A stretch of DNA of 64,000 bases, taken from Streptomyces griseus subsp. griseus (lineage in GTDB: Bacteria > Actinomycetota > Actinomycetes > Streptomycetales > Streptomycetaceae). Each line of letters begins with the position of its first letter. The first letter of the stretch is position 1. The stretch spans positions 3,534,001 through 3,598,000 of the forward strand of contig NZ_CP032543.1 of assembly GCF_003610995.1 (NCBI RefSeq). Direction: 5' to 3'. The notes below the pieces were generated by a model that ran no database searches, had not been told where the DNA came from, and worked only from the letters and a program-made list of their open reading frames with translations. The position numbers were made by a program, and so were the translations under genes. Below are positions 45,564-54,538 of this stretch, piece by piece.

Positions 45564-48500
45564 TCAGCTGTGTATCGGCCGGACACCCTCCAGTGCCGTA
45601 CGGGCCTGGCGGCCCGCCTCCTCCGGGTCCAGCCGTCCGCCCCTCGCGTACGCCTCCGAGAACGCCGCCGCCCCCAGCGCACCCCGCGCCACCGCCGTGA
45701 TGCGGTCCACGTCGGCACGTTCAGCGGGTGGCAGCGGTGCCCCGGCCCGGCGGCGGGCGGCCGCCGCCGCGCCCAGGAGGACGGCCGCACGGGTGGCGGC
45801 GGGAGCGTGGCCGGGCAGGGCGGCCGCACCCGCGAGGCCCTCCAGGGAGAGGGCCAGGGCGCGGGGCTCGGCCAGGGCGCGGGCGATCTCCAGGCCCTGG
45901 AGGTGGTGGGCCGCCGCCCCGAGCGCGTCGCCTCGCAGCTCGGCGACGAAGCCGAGCTCGGCCAGGAGCAGGTGGTCGCCCGCCTGGGAGGAGACGTCGC
46001 CGTAGCCGTCGCGGATGTGGCGGAGGTGGGCCTCGGCCGCGTCGAGGTCGCCCGAGCGGCGGGCACCGAGGGCGAGGCCCATCTCGGAGTGGATCTCGCC
46101 GTACTTGTAGCCCTGTTCGGCGGCGATCCGACGCGCCTGCTCGTGCAGGTCCCGGGCGCGGCCCCAGTCGCGGGAGAGCAGCGCGAGCCGGCCGAGCCCG
46201 GAGAGCCGGGCCGACACCTCCGCCTCCAGCCCCAACTCCCGTGCCATGAGCAGCCCTTCGTGCTGCCGGCGCTCGGCGTCCTCGTACGCCCCCTTGATCT
46301 CGGCAAGCGCGGCGAGCGGCGAGAGGGTCTGCAACTCACCCCAGAGGTCGCCCAGTTCGCGGAAGATCAGGGCGCTGCGGCTTCCGTCGCGGCCGACCCC
46401 GGCGAGGTCGCCGCGGACCAGCGCGAGCGTCGCGCGCAGACCGAGGGCGGCGGCCGCTCCCCACCGGTCGTCGGCCGCGGTGAACAGGGTGAGGGCGCGG
46501 GCGTTCAGCTCCCCGCTCCCGGCCGCGTCACCCGCGCTGAACAGGCCGTACGCACAGAGCCAGAGCGCGCGGGCCCGGCGTACGGGGTCGGGGATGGCCT
46601 CGGACGCGGGGGCGGTGCCAGGGCCGTCCGCCGTGCCGGCGGCTGCGGCCGGGTCCCCGGTGAGAAGGGTGAACGCGGCCTGGAGCAAACCCAGTTCGGG
46701 CGGCCCGTCCGTCACCGCCAGCACCGCGCCCAGGCTCCGGCGGGCCTCCGTCAGGCGGCCGCGCAGCAGCCACCACCAGGCCAGCGCGGTGGCCAGCCGG
46801 GCCGCCTCCTCCGGCTCCCCCGCCCCCGCCCGGCGTACCGCCTCGTCGAGTGCCGTACGCAGGTTGCCGGCCTCCGCGTCCAGCCGGGCCAGCCAGGGCC
46901 GCTGCCCGGCGCCGCGCAGCTGGGGCTCGGCCTGTTCGGCCAGGGCCCGGTAGTGGAGGAGGTGGCGGTCCCGTACGGCGGTGAGGTCCTCCATCTCGTG
47001 GAGCCGCTCGGTGGCGTACGCGGCGACGGACTCCAGGAGCCGGTAGCGGGGGCCGGTGGGCCCGGCCACCACGACCACCAACGACCGGTCGACCAGCCGG
47101 GTGACCAGGTCCAGCACCTCGTCCCGGGCCACGCCGTCCCCCGCGCAGACGGCCTCGGCGGCGGCCAGGTCGCAGCCGTCGGTGTGGGCGGCGAGGCGGC
47201 GCAGGACGATGCGTTCGGGCGCGCTGAGCAGCTCCCAGCTCCAGTCGATCACCGCCCGCAGCGTCTGCTGGCGGGCCGGGGCGCCGCGCTGCCCGAAGGT
47301 CAGCACCCGGAACCGGTCGTTGAGCCGCTCCGCCAACTCCTCTACTCCCAGGGCCCTTACGCGGGTGGCGGCCAGCTCCAGCGCGAGCGGGATGCCGTCG
47401 AGGCGGCGGCAGATCTCGGCGACCGCCCGGCGCTCGGACTCCTCCGGCGCCTCCGGGTCGCGCGGGAACCCGGGGGCGGCGGCGGCCGCGCGCTCCATGA
47501 ACATCCTGACCGCGTCGGCGGGTTGCAGCGGTTCCACCAGGAACATCGCCTCGCCCGCCAGGCCGAGCGGCTCCTGCCCGGTGGCGAGGACCCGCAGGCC
47601 GGGGGCGGTGCGCAGGAGGAGGTCGGTGAGTTCGGCGGCGGCGTCGACCACGTGCTCGCAGTTGTCCAGGACGAGCAGGGTCCGGCGGTCGCGCAGGGCG
47701 GCGGCGAGGCGGTGCGGCAGGGAGGGGGTGGCGGGGCCGGTGCCGGGCAGTGAGCGGGGGGCGTCGTCGCGGATGCCGAGGGTGGCGGCGACGACCTGGG
47801 CGAGGTCGGCGGGGGTGCCGGAGCGGATGCCGGCGAACTCCACCAGCCAGGTGCCGTCGGCCAGTTCGCCCGCCTGCGCCCGGTCCCGCCCGGCGGTGGC
47901 CGCCGCCACGGCCAGCCGGGTCTTGCCCACGCCACCTGGTCCGGTGAGGGTCACCAGCCTTGCCTCTGCGAGGAGTCGGGACAGGTCGGCGAGGGCTTCG
48001 CGACGGCCCACGAGGGGGGTAAGGGGGCGGGGAGGTTGGAGTGGGGCGGTGGGATGGCGGTGGCGGGTGCGGTCGGTCCGGGGGGCGGGGTGCCGGTCGC
48101 CCGGGCCACGGCTTCGGTGGGGGGCGCCGCACTCAGCCCCGGCTCCTGCCGCAGCACCGCCCCGTGCAGCGCGGCCAGTTCGGGGCTCGGGTCGACCCCC
48201 AGCTCCTCCGCCAGGCGGGTGCGGAGGTCCTCGTACGACGCGAGCGCCTCGCTCTGGCGGCCCGCCGCGTACAGGGCCCTCATCTGGACGGCGCGCAGGC
48301 GCTCCCGCAGCGGGTGGAGTGCGACGAGATCGGCCAGTTCCCCGGCGAGGAGCGTGTGGTCCCCCGCCTCCAGGCGCGCCCGGGCCTGCTCCTCCAGCAC
48401 GGAGAGCCGCTGCTCAGCGAGGCGCTGGGCGGCCGCCCGCACGAAGGGGCCGTCCGCGAAGTCGGCGTACGCCGGGCCGCGCCACAGCTCCAGCGCCTCG

Positions 48501-48865
48501 GTGAGCAGCGCGGCCCGGGCGCGCGGGTCCTGGACGGGGCGGGCCTGCGCCACCAGGGCCCGGAAGCGTACGGCGTCCACCTCGTCGCCGTCGTCGAACC
48601 GCAGCCGGTAGCCCGGGGGTTGACGCACCACGCGGTCCCGGCCGATGGCCCGGCGCAGCTGGGAGACCTTGGCCTGGAGCGCGCCCGCGGGCCTGCCCGG
48701 AGGCGCGTCGCCCCACAGGTCGTGGATGAGGCGGTCGGCGGAGACCGGCCCCCCGTCGTTCGCGAGCAGATCCGCCAGCAGCGCCCGGACCTTGGCCTCG
48801 GGGACCCTGACTTCCCGTCCCTCGCCGTCCCACACCGCCAGTGGCCCGAGCACCCCAAACCGCAT
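45564..48865 (-). pseudogene. AfsR/SARP-type regulator (BTAD + NB-ARC + TPR), one-base frameshift
   Basis: The first frame (48865 to ~48025) has the OmpR-like winged helix ([20 protein letters not shown]) and a BTAD domain ([20 protein letters not shown]). The second (to 45564) begins [20 protein letters not shown], with Walker A TGPGGVGKTRLAVA, an NB-ARC ATPase and a long TPR tail. Joined, they give a ~1,100-residue AfsR-like activator. The junction has G runs at 48014-48019 and 48023-48027. One additional G in either restores [16 protein letters not shown], so a real gene with a base-calling error is the best reading. It may be a global or a cluster regulator. Confidence 0.82.
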
Positions 48866-49032
48866 AGGCGCCACCGTACAGGTCCGGGCACCGGCCCCCG
48901 GGGCTCCCGCCACCCACCGCCCCCGGCCCGAAGGTTTCCCGAAGGTTCCCCGAAGCGCCGGGGCGCAGAGTCGTCCTCGCGGGCGGTATCGCGATGCGAC
49001 CCCGCGGGCGGCGCCTGGAGGGAGCGGCAACC

Positions 49033-49797
49033 ATGACCAAGTACGCGCGCAGAAAGGCCCTGGTCGTCGGCGAGGCCACCGATATCGGCCTGGCCATCGC
49101 CAAGCGGCTGGTGGAGGGCGGGGCGAGCGTCCTGCTGACCGCCCGCACGGAGGCCGAGCGCGCCCACGCGGTCGCCGAACTCGGCTCCGCCGCCCGCGTC
49201 GTTTCGCCATCCGCCGTGGAGGCCGCCCTCACCGGGGCCCCCGGCCCCGCAGGTGCCGACACCAACGATTCCACCGGCCTAGGGGACGGCCCAACCGGGC
49301 TCGGGGACGGCCCCACAGGCACCACCAGGCTCGGGGACGGTTCCACCGCTCCCACCGGCCTCGTACACGACCCCACAGGCGCCGCTGGTGCCATAGACCC
49401 CACAGGCCTCACTAGCACCACCAGCCCCACAGGCACCACAGGCACCAGCCCTACAGGCCCCACCACCGTCGGCCTCCTCTTCGCCGACGCCATCCCCACC
49501 GCGCGCCCCCTGCTCCCGTACGTCGAGGACGGCGGCGCGGTCGTCCTGACCGCGCCCACCCCGTGCCCCGACGCCGTACGGGCGCTCGCCGACGAACTCG
49601 CCGCCCGGGGCATCCGCGTCAACGCCGTGGCACCGGGCTGTATCGAGGCGCCGGGCTCCGGCGCCGTACCCCTGCCTCCGCTGGGGCGTCTCGGCGCCGC
49701 AGAGGAGGTGGCCCGCGCCGCGCTCTTCCTGGCCACGGAGGCGACGTTCACCACCGGCGCCCGGCTCCCCGTGGACGGCGGCCTCGGCCACCCATGA
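49033..49797 (+). CDS. SDR-like protein with a repeat insertion and no YxxxK
   Basis: The 254-residue protein starts as a short-chain dehydrogenase ([20 protein letters not shown]) and ends like one ([18 protein letters not shown], then [20 protein letters not shown]). The centre is replaced by a ~65-residue Gly/Thr/Pro repeat ([15 protein letters not shown]...). The catalytic Ser-Tyr-Lys segment is missing: [20 protein letters not shown] runs directly into the late helix. It is probably not a working oxidoreductase. It lies 55 bp before an MFS gene and may be a decaying partner of it. Confidence 0.72.
   Translation: MTKYARRKALVVGEATDIGLAIAKRLVEGGASVLLTARTEAERAHAVAELGSAARVVSPSAVEAALTGAPGPAGADTNDSTGLGDGPTGLGDGPTGTTRLGDGSTAPTGLVHDPTGAAGAIDPTGLTSTTSPTGTTGTSPTGPTTVGLLFADAIPTARPLLPYVEDGGAVVLTAPTPCPDAVRALADELAARGIRVNAVAPGCIEAPGSGAVPLPPLGRLGAAEEVARAALFLATEATFTTGARLPVDGGLGHP
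49264..49470. repeat. In-frame minisatellite inside the SDR-like gene
   Basis: This is a run of imperfect units rich in GACCCCACAGGC and GGGGACGGCCC, all in frame and coding for Gly-Asp-Gly-Pro-Thr and Thr-Gly-Thr-Ser-Pro-Thr repeats. It falls where the SDR active site should be, so it interrupts a once-normal gene. Confidence 0.8.
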
Positions 49798-49852
49798 CCC
49801 CTCTCCGTCCCCGCACCCCACACCTCCCATCCGGAAACCTGGAGCACACCCC

Positions 49853-51148
49853 ATGAGCACCGCACCCGACACGGCGCCCGCCGCCGCTGCGGCACCGGAC
49901 CCCAAGGGCGGGGGCGAGGACCAGCAGAAGCTTCCGCTCTTCGCCCTGCTGGCCCTGGCCACCGCCGTCTTCATCACCTGCCTCACCGAGACCCTCCCGG
50001 CCGGTCTGCTGCCCGCGATGAGCGAGGACCTGCGGGTGAGCCAGTCCGCGACCGGCCAGACGGTCACGGTCTACGCGATCGGCACCGCCCTCACCGCGAT
50101 CCCGCTCACCGCCGCCACGGCGGGCTGGCAGCGGAAGAAGCTGCTGCTCACGGCCATGGCCGGGTTCGCGCTCGCCAACACCGTGACGGCCCTGTCGTCC
50201 GTCTACGAGCTGACGATGGTCGCCCGGTTCGTCGCCGGTGTCGCCGCCGGTCTCGCCTGGGCCCTGCTCGCCGGCTACGCCCGCCGCCTGGCCCCCGCAC
50301 ACCTCCAGGGCAAGGCGATGGCCATCGCCATGGCCGGTATCCCCGTCGCACTCTCCCTCGGGGTGCCCGCCGGAACGTTCCTCGGCGAGTGGCTCGGCTG
50401 GCGCGTGGCGTTCCTGTCGATGACGGTGCTCACGGTCGTCCTGCTGGTGTGGATCTTCGTGGGCGTGCCGGACTTCCCGGGCCAGGGGCGCGGCGAGCGG
50501 CCGAAGCTGCTGCGGACCCTGACCATCCCGGGCGTGACCCCGGTCCTGTTCGTCACGCTGGTCTTCGTGCTGGCGCACACCATCCTGTACGCGTACATCG
50601 CCACCTACCTCAAGGACCTGGGCCTCGGCAGCTCCACCGGCCTGGTGCTCCTCGTCTTCGGGGCCGCCTCGCTGGCGAGCATCTGGATCGTCGGCGCGCA
50701 GATCAACCGCCGGCTGCGCGGTCTCACCGTCGGCGGCGCGCTGCTGGTCGCCGTCGCCGCGCTGCTCCTGGCCGTCCTCTCCGACACCACCGCCCTCGTC
50801 TATGTGGCGGCGGTGCTGTGGGGGCTGGGCTGGGGTGGTGTCCCCACCCTGCTCCAGACCGCCGTCGGTGACGCGGGCGGCGAGTCGGCCGATGCCGCGC
50901 AGGCGATGCTCGTCACGCTCTGGAACGTCGCGATGGCGGGTGGCGGCATCGTCGGCGGCATCCTGCTGGACACCGTGGGCAGCGAGTCCTTCCCGTGGAC
51001 GGTCCTGCTGCTCCTGCTGCCGGTGATCGCGGTCGTGCTCTACGCCCGGCAGGCCGGTTTCCCCGCCCACCGGCCGGTGGCGGAGGCGGAGGAGGCGTCG
51101 GCCCCGGCCGGCGTCCCGGCCCCCACCGGCGGCGACCCGGCGGCCTGA
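49853..51148 (+). CDS. MFS transporter (DHA1-type efflux)
   Basis: The 431-residue protein has 12 predicted membrane helices. The N-terminal half reads LFALLALATAVFITCLTETL and MLTVVLLVWIFVG-like segments; the family motif region is GYARRLAPAHLQGKAMAIAM. It resembles arabinose/chloramphenicol efflux proteins. It could export a small molecule, perhaps linked to cluster B, which begins 275 bp downstream. Between its stop and the next ATG there is an AT-richer stretch (TTCATGATTTGTTGACACTT) that may contain a promoter. Confidence 0.83.
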   Translation: MSTAPDTAPAAAAAPDPKGGGEDQQKLPLFALLALATAVFITCLTETLPAGLLPAMSEDLRVSQSATGQTVTVYAIGTALTAIPLTAATAGWQRKKLLLTAMAGFALANTVTALSSVYELTMVARFVAGVAAGLAWALLAGYARRLAPAHLQGKAMAIAMAGIPVALSLGVPAGTFLGEWLGWRVAFLSMTVLTVVLLVWIFVGVPDFPGQGRGERPKLLRTLTIPGVTPVLFVTLVFVLAHTILYAYIATYLKDLGLGSSTGLVLLVFGAASLASIWIVGAQINRRLRGLTVGGALLVAVAALLLAVLSDTTALVYVAAVLWGLGWGGVPTLLQTAVGDAGGESADAAQAMLVTLWNVAMAGGGIVGGILLDTVGSESFPWTVLLLLLPVIAVVLYARQAGFPAHRPVAEAEEASAPAGVPAPTGGDPAA

Positions 51149-51423
51149 GGAAGCGTGCCCGGACCATGTTCATGATTTGTTGACACTTCACCGGGCGACC
51201 GCGGGACCCGGCCCCACCAGTGGCGGAGCCGGGTCCTTCCGCTCCACGCGCCCGCCGCCTGCACCCCACCGAGGGGTGTTTTCGCAGGTCAGACCCCGAA
51301 CTCGCAAAATAGACGGCCGACCCGGGCAAACTCCCTTCCGGGCGGTACTTTCACCTCGTACTGATGTGCCATGTATCCACTCGGGTGCGAGCGGTGACGA
51401 GTATCGAGGGGGCGTAGCGTTAC

Positions 51424-53424
51424 ATGTCGTCAAGTGAGGTGCGCGCGGGGGTGCCGGGCGACGGCGCATACATGCAGACGTTCATGGACGAGATCTTCCG
51501 GGCCTTCCAGCGGCCGGAGCAGCGCCGCTGGGCCCAGGCCTATCTATGGGCCCTGATCCATGTATCAGGCAAGAAGACGCCCCGCCGCATGGCCCTGGCG
51601 AAGCCCTTGCCCCCGGCCGCGGCACACGGCCTGCACCAGTTCATCAACGCCAGCCCGTGGGAGTGGACCCCGGTACGCCGCCGGCTCGCCCGGCGGGTCG
51701 CCGCGCGGACGACCCCGCACGCCTGGACCGTCGCCGAACTCATCATCCCCAAGCGCGGTGAGCACTCGGTGGGTGTGCACCGGCGCCTCGACCCCGTCAC
51801 CGGACGCACCGTCAACTGTCAGCGGGCGCTGGTCTTCTTCCTCGTCTCGGGGACCCAGTGCTACCCGGTGGACTGGAGCCTCGTGCTCGGCGGGGCGTGG
51901 GACTCGGACCGGGAGCGCAGACGCCGGGCCCGCATCCCCGGATCCGAGGCCGGGCGCACCCCTGCCGACCATGTCGTCGGGTACGCCGCCGAGGCCGCCG
52001 CACAGCCCCAACTCGCCGGGCTGCCCTGGGTGCTGGACCTGACCCGGTGCGACGACGCGGCGGGGGTCCTCGCGGGCCTCACCCGGCAGCGGGCCGATGT
52101 GGTGTGCGAGGTCGCCCCGCACCACCTGGTGCTCCTCACCGGGCAGCACACGCCCGCCGTGACCACGGTGAGCGCCCTCATGGAGGTCCGGCACGCCCGG
52201 CAGACCCACGTCCTGCTCCGGCAGACCCCGGACGGCCGGGTCCGTCCCGTGCCGGTCCACACCTACGCGGGCACGGTGGGGGCGCCCCGGCCCGGCTTCG
52301 GCGACGACGTGGGCGCACGCCCGTACCGCATCCTGGAACGGCCCGACCCGGACGGCCGGCAACCCGCCCGGTACTGGCTCACCACCCTCACCGACCGGCG
52401 GGTGGAGGACGTCCTCCGGCTGGCGCGCGGCCATGCCGCCGCCCTCTCGGCCGTCACCACGCTCGGCCGCAGGTTCGGCGTCCTCGACTTCGAGGGCCGC
52501 TCCTTCCCCGGCTGGCACCACCACATGACCATGGCCTCGGCCGCCTACGTCTACCAGCGCCTGCCCGGCGCATCCGGCGGCGGCCCCGGGGGCGCCGCCG
52601 CCCCGCCGCAAGCACCGCCCCGCCGCCGTAACCCGCCCGCCCCACCCCCTCCGTCGCACTCACCGGTGCCTCCAACTGACATGGCAGCACCGCGAATCGA
52701 CGTGAAGCCGAAGAGAAGGGGTGGGTGGGGCAGCATGAGACAGGTACTCGTGGTGGAGCAGGACGCGGCCGCAGCGGCGGCCATGGTGAGCGATCTGCGG
52801 CGGCAGGGATTCGCCGCCCGCAGCGTCTCCACCGGAGAGCGGGCGCTGCGCGTGTACGGCGACGCGGATCTGGTGCTGTTCTCCCTGGAGCTGCCCGATA
52901 TCGACGGGCTGGAATTGTGCCGTTCCCTGCGCGGCGGCGGGGATACGGCCCTGATAGCGGTCACCGATGCCGACGCCGAACTGGAGCGCGTCCTCGTACT
53001 GCACGCGGGCGCGGACGACTGTGTGGTGAGAAGCTGGGGATTCAGGGAGGTCGGGGCACGTATCGAAGCGGTACTGCGCCGGGCCCGGCCCCGGCAGAAC
53101 CTTCCGGGCACCATTTCCCTGCGCGATCTGCATATCGATCCGCGTCGGCGGGAAGTACGGCTCGGGGGACGGCTCGTCGGTGTCACGTCGAAGGAATTCG
53201 AACTGCTCTACACCCTGGCCGCCACCCCGGAGACGGTCGTGACCCGGAAAGAGCTGATGGCCCGGGTCTGGGGCAGCAACTGGGGTCACACCAGCCGCAC
53301 GATCGACACCCATGTGAGCAGCCTCCGGGCGAAGCTCGGCTCCGGCGGCTGGATCATCACGGTCCGGGGCGTCGGATACCGGATGGGATACGCCTGGCAG
53401 ATGCCGGAGACGACGGCGGGCTGA
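51424..53424 (+). CDS. IS701-transposase-like domain joined to an OmpR-type pseudo-receiver regulator
   Basis: One open frame encodes 666 residues. Residues 1-385 resemble IS701 transposases (IIPKRGEHSVGVHRRLDPVT, FEGRSFPGWHHHMTMASAAY). The IDDTG Asp is replaced (VAELIIPKRG), and the WRIERDYQELK-type Glu region reads AALSAVTTLGRR, so catalysis is implausible. A Pro/Gly linker (385-437) follows. Residues 438-555 are a receiver starting MRQVLVVEQDAAAA, with Ser for the phospho-Asp (LVLFSLELPDIDG) and Arg for the switch Lys. Residues 565-660 are a winged helix (VTSKEFELLYTLAA, RTIDTHVSSLRAKLG). ATG 52735, with GGTGGGG upstream, could instead start a separate regulator. Confidence 0.72.
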   Translation: MSSSEVRAGVPGDGAYMQTFMDEIFRAFQRPEQRRWAQAYLWALIHVSGKKTPRRMALAKPLPPAAAHGLHQFINASPWEWTPVRRRLARRVAARTTPHAWTVAELIIPKRGEHSVGVHRRLDPVTGRTVNCQRALVFFLVSGTQCYPVDWSLVLGGAWDSDRERRRRARIPGSEAGRTPADHVVGYAAEAAAQPQLAGLPWVLDLTRCDDAAGVLAGLTRQRADVVCEVAPHHLVLLTGQHTPAVTTVSALMEVRHARQTHVLLRQTPDGRVRPVPVHTYAGTVGAPRPGFGDDVGARPYRILERPDPDGRQPARYWLTTLTDRRVEDVLRLARGHAAALSAVTTLGRRFGVLDFEGRSFPGWHHHMTMASAAYVYQRLPGASGGGPGGAAAPPQAPPRRRNPPAPPPPSHSPVPPTDMAAPRIDVKPKRRGGWGSMRQVLVVEQDAAAAAAMVSDLRRQGFAARSVSTGERALRVYGDADLVLFSLELPDIDGLELCRSLRGGGDTALIAVTDADAELERVLVLHAGADDCVVRSWGFREVGARIEAVLRRARPRQNLPGTISLRDLHIDPRRREVRLGGRLVGVTSKEFELLYTLAATPETVVTRKELMARVWGSNWGHTSRTIDTHVSSLRAKLGSGGWIITVRGVGYRMGYAWQMPETTAG

Positions 53425-53530
53425 GCGGACCGGGGGCGAGTGGACCGGGGACCGAGCAGACCAGGGGCGAGCGGACGAGGGACCTGCGCGGACCGGGGCC
53501 GAGCGGACCAGGGACCTGCGCGGACCGGGC
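53421..53530. repeat. 16/32-bp tandem repeat after the fusion ORF
   Basis: Units such as GGACCGGGGCCGAGC and GGACCAGGGACCTGCGC repeat about seven times between the convergent fusion gene and the racemase-family gene. It has no clear hairpin, so it is not an obvious terminator. Confidence 0.75.
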
Positions 53531-53552
53531 CCACTCCCCCGGCCCCCGCCCG

Positions 53553-54311
53553 TCACACCCTCGCCCCCTCCAGCCGCCGCAGCAGCGGGTGGTGCGCCTC
53601 GCCCGTCGCCCCCACCGCCCGCCGCGCCCACCACGCCGAGGCCAGGTTCGAGGTCAGCAGGGTGCGGTGCGGCTCGCGGCGGGCCAGCTCGGTCAGCGCG
53701 GCGAGCGTGCCCATGCCCGTGCCCGTGAAGAGCAAGGCCGTGCCGGCGGGCAGCTCCCGCTCCCGTATCCGCCGCAGGATGGTCCCGGTCGTCACCGTGT
53801 ACGGGTCGAAGCGCGCGTCCCCGCCCGGGCGCGCGGCCTCCTCCGCCGGCACGAGCACCACCCCGTCGACGGTGAGCCCGGCCCCCTCCCAGAAGGCCCG
53901 GGAGGTGTCGGTGAGCCAGGGCTCGTACGGGGAGACGAGCGTCAGGCGGCTCACCCCGAGCGCCTCGCAGGCCGCGAGGATCGCCTGGGTGGAGGACTGC
54001 ACCGGCGAGCCGGTCCGCTCGGACAGCTCGTCGCAGAAGGCCCGGTCGCCCGCCGGCTCCAGCAGGTAGTGCGACGCGCTGCACGCCACCACCGTGGCAT
54101 CCAGACGCAGCGCGCCGAAGCTGCCGAGCAGCCCGGGGAGCACCTCGTTGTACGTCTCCAGCATGGCCCGGAGTTCCGCTCCCGGAGTCACCGGGAATCG
54201 GGAGGTATACACATTCATTCCGGCACCGAGCAGATGGTTGAACTCAGGTTCCGCCGTGGGGTTCTCCGGCGGCACGACGACCCCCAGCCGGGGCAGCGAG
54301 AAGAGATCCAT
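53553..54311 (-). CDS. Asp/Glu racemase superfamily protein (maleate isomerase/AMDase-like)
   Basis: The 252-residue protein shares the two-domain fold of maleate isomerase and arylmalonate decarboxylase: RLGVVVPPENPTAEPEF at the N-terminus, VVACSASHY with the first-half Cys (Cys77), and LLFTGTGMGTLAALTEL at the second-half active site. Maleate isomerases use a Cys in each half. Here the second position is not Cys, so proton chemistry would rest on one Cys. The start at 54311 fits the family. It is divergent from the AmCP operon by ~230 bp and may act on a dicarboxylic intermediate of it. Confidence 0.7.
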   Translation of the reverse strand: MDLFSLPRLGVVVPPENPTAEPEFNHLLGAGMNVYTSRFPVTPGAELRAMLETYNEVLPGLLGSFGALRLDATVVACSASHYLLEPAGDRAFCDELSERTGSPVQSSTQAILAACEALGVSRLTLVSPYEPWLTDTSRAFWEGAGLTVDGVVLVPAEEAARPGGDARFDPYTVTTGTILRRIRERELPAGTALLFTGTGMGTLAALTELARREPHRTLLTSNLASAWWARRAVGATGEAHHPLLRRLEGARV

Positions 54312-54538
54312 GCCCAGCACCGTAGGGCGTACGCCGCACCACCGGGTGTTCCTCGTCCGCTATTTGGCACGCCCGGACGCCACCCTTGCACTGCCTTTCC
54401 TTCCTGACATTCCCTGACACTCCGCCACACAGCCCTGACACGGTTGGCATTGCTCTTTTCAGCCAGCCGCCGAAGGATATGGATCAGCGAATGCAGCCCT
54501 GATTGCCCACCCCTTTCACGGAGAGAGGAGCAAAGGAA

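Noticed and set aside
48020..48030. A TTA codon in the AfsR-like regulator
   Set aside because: It appears only in the frame created by the missing base; in the corrected frame these bases read CTT ACC (or shift in the adjacent run).
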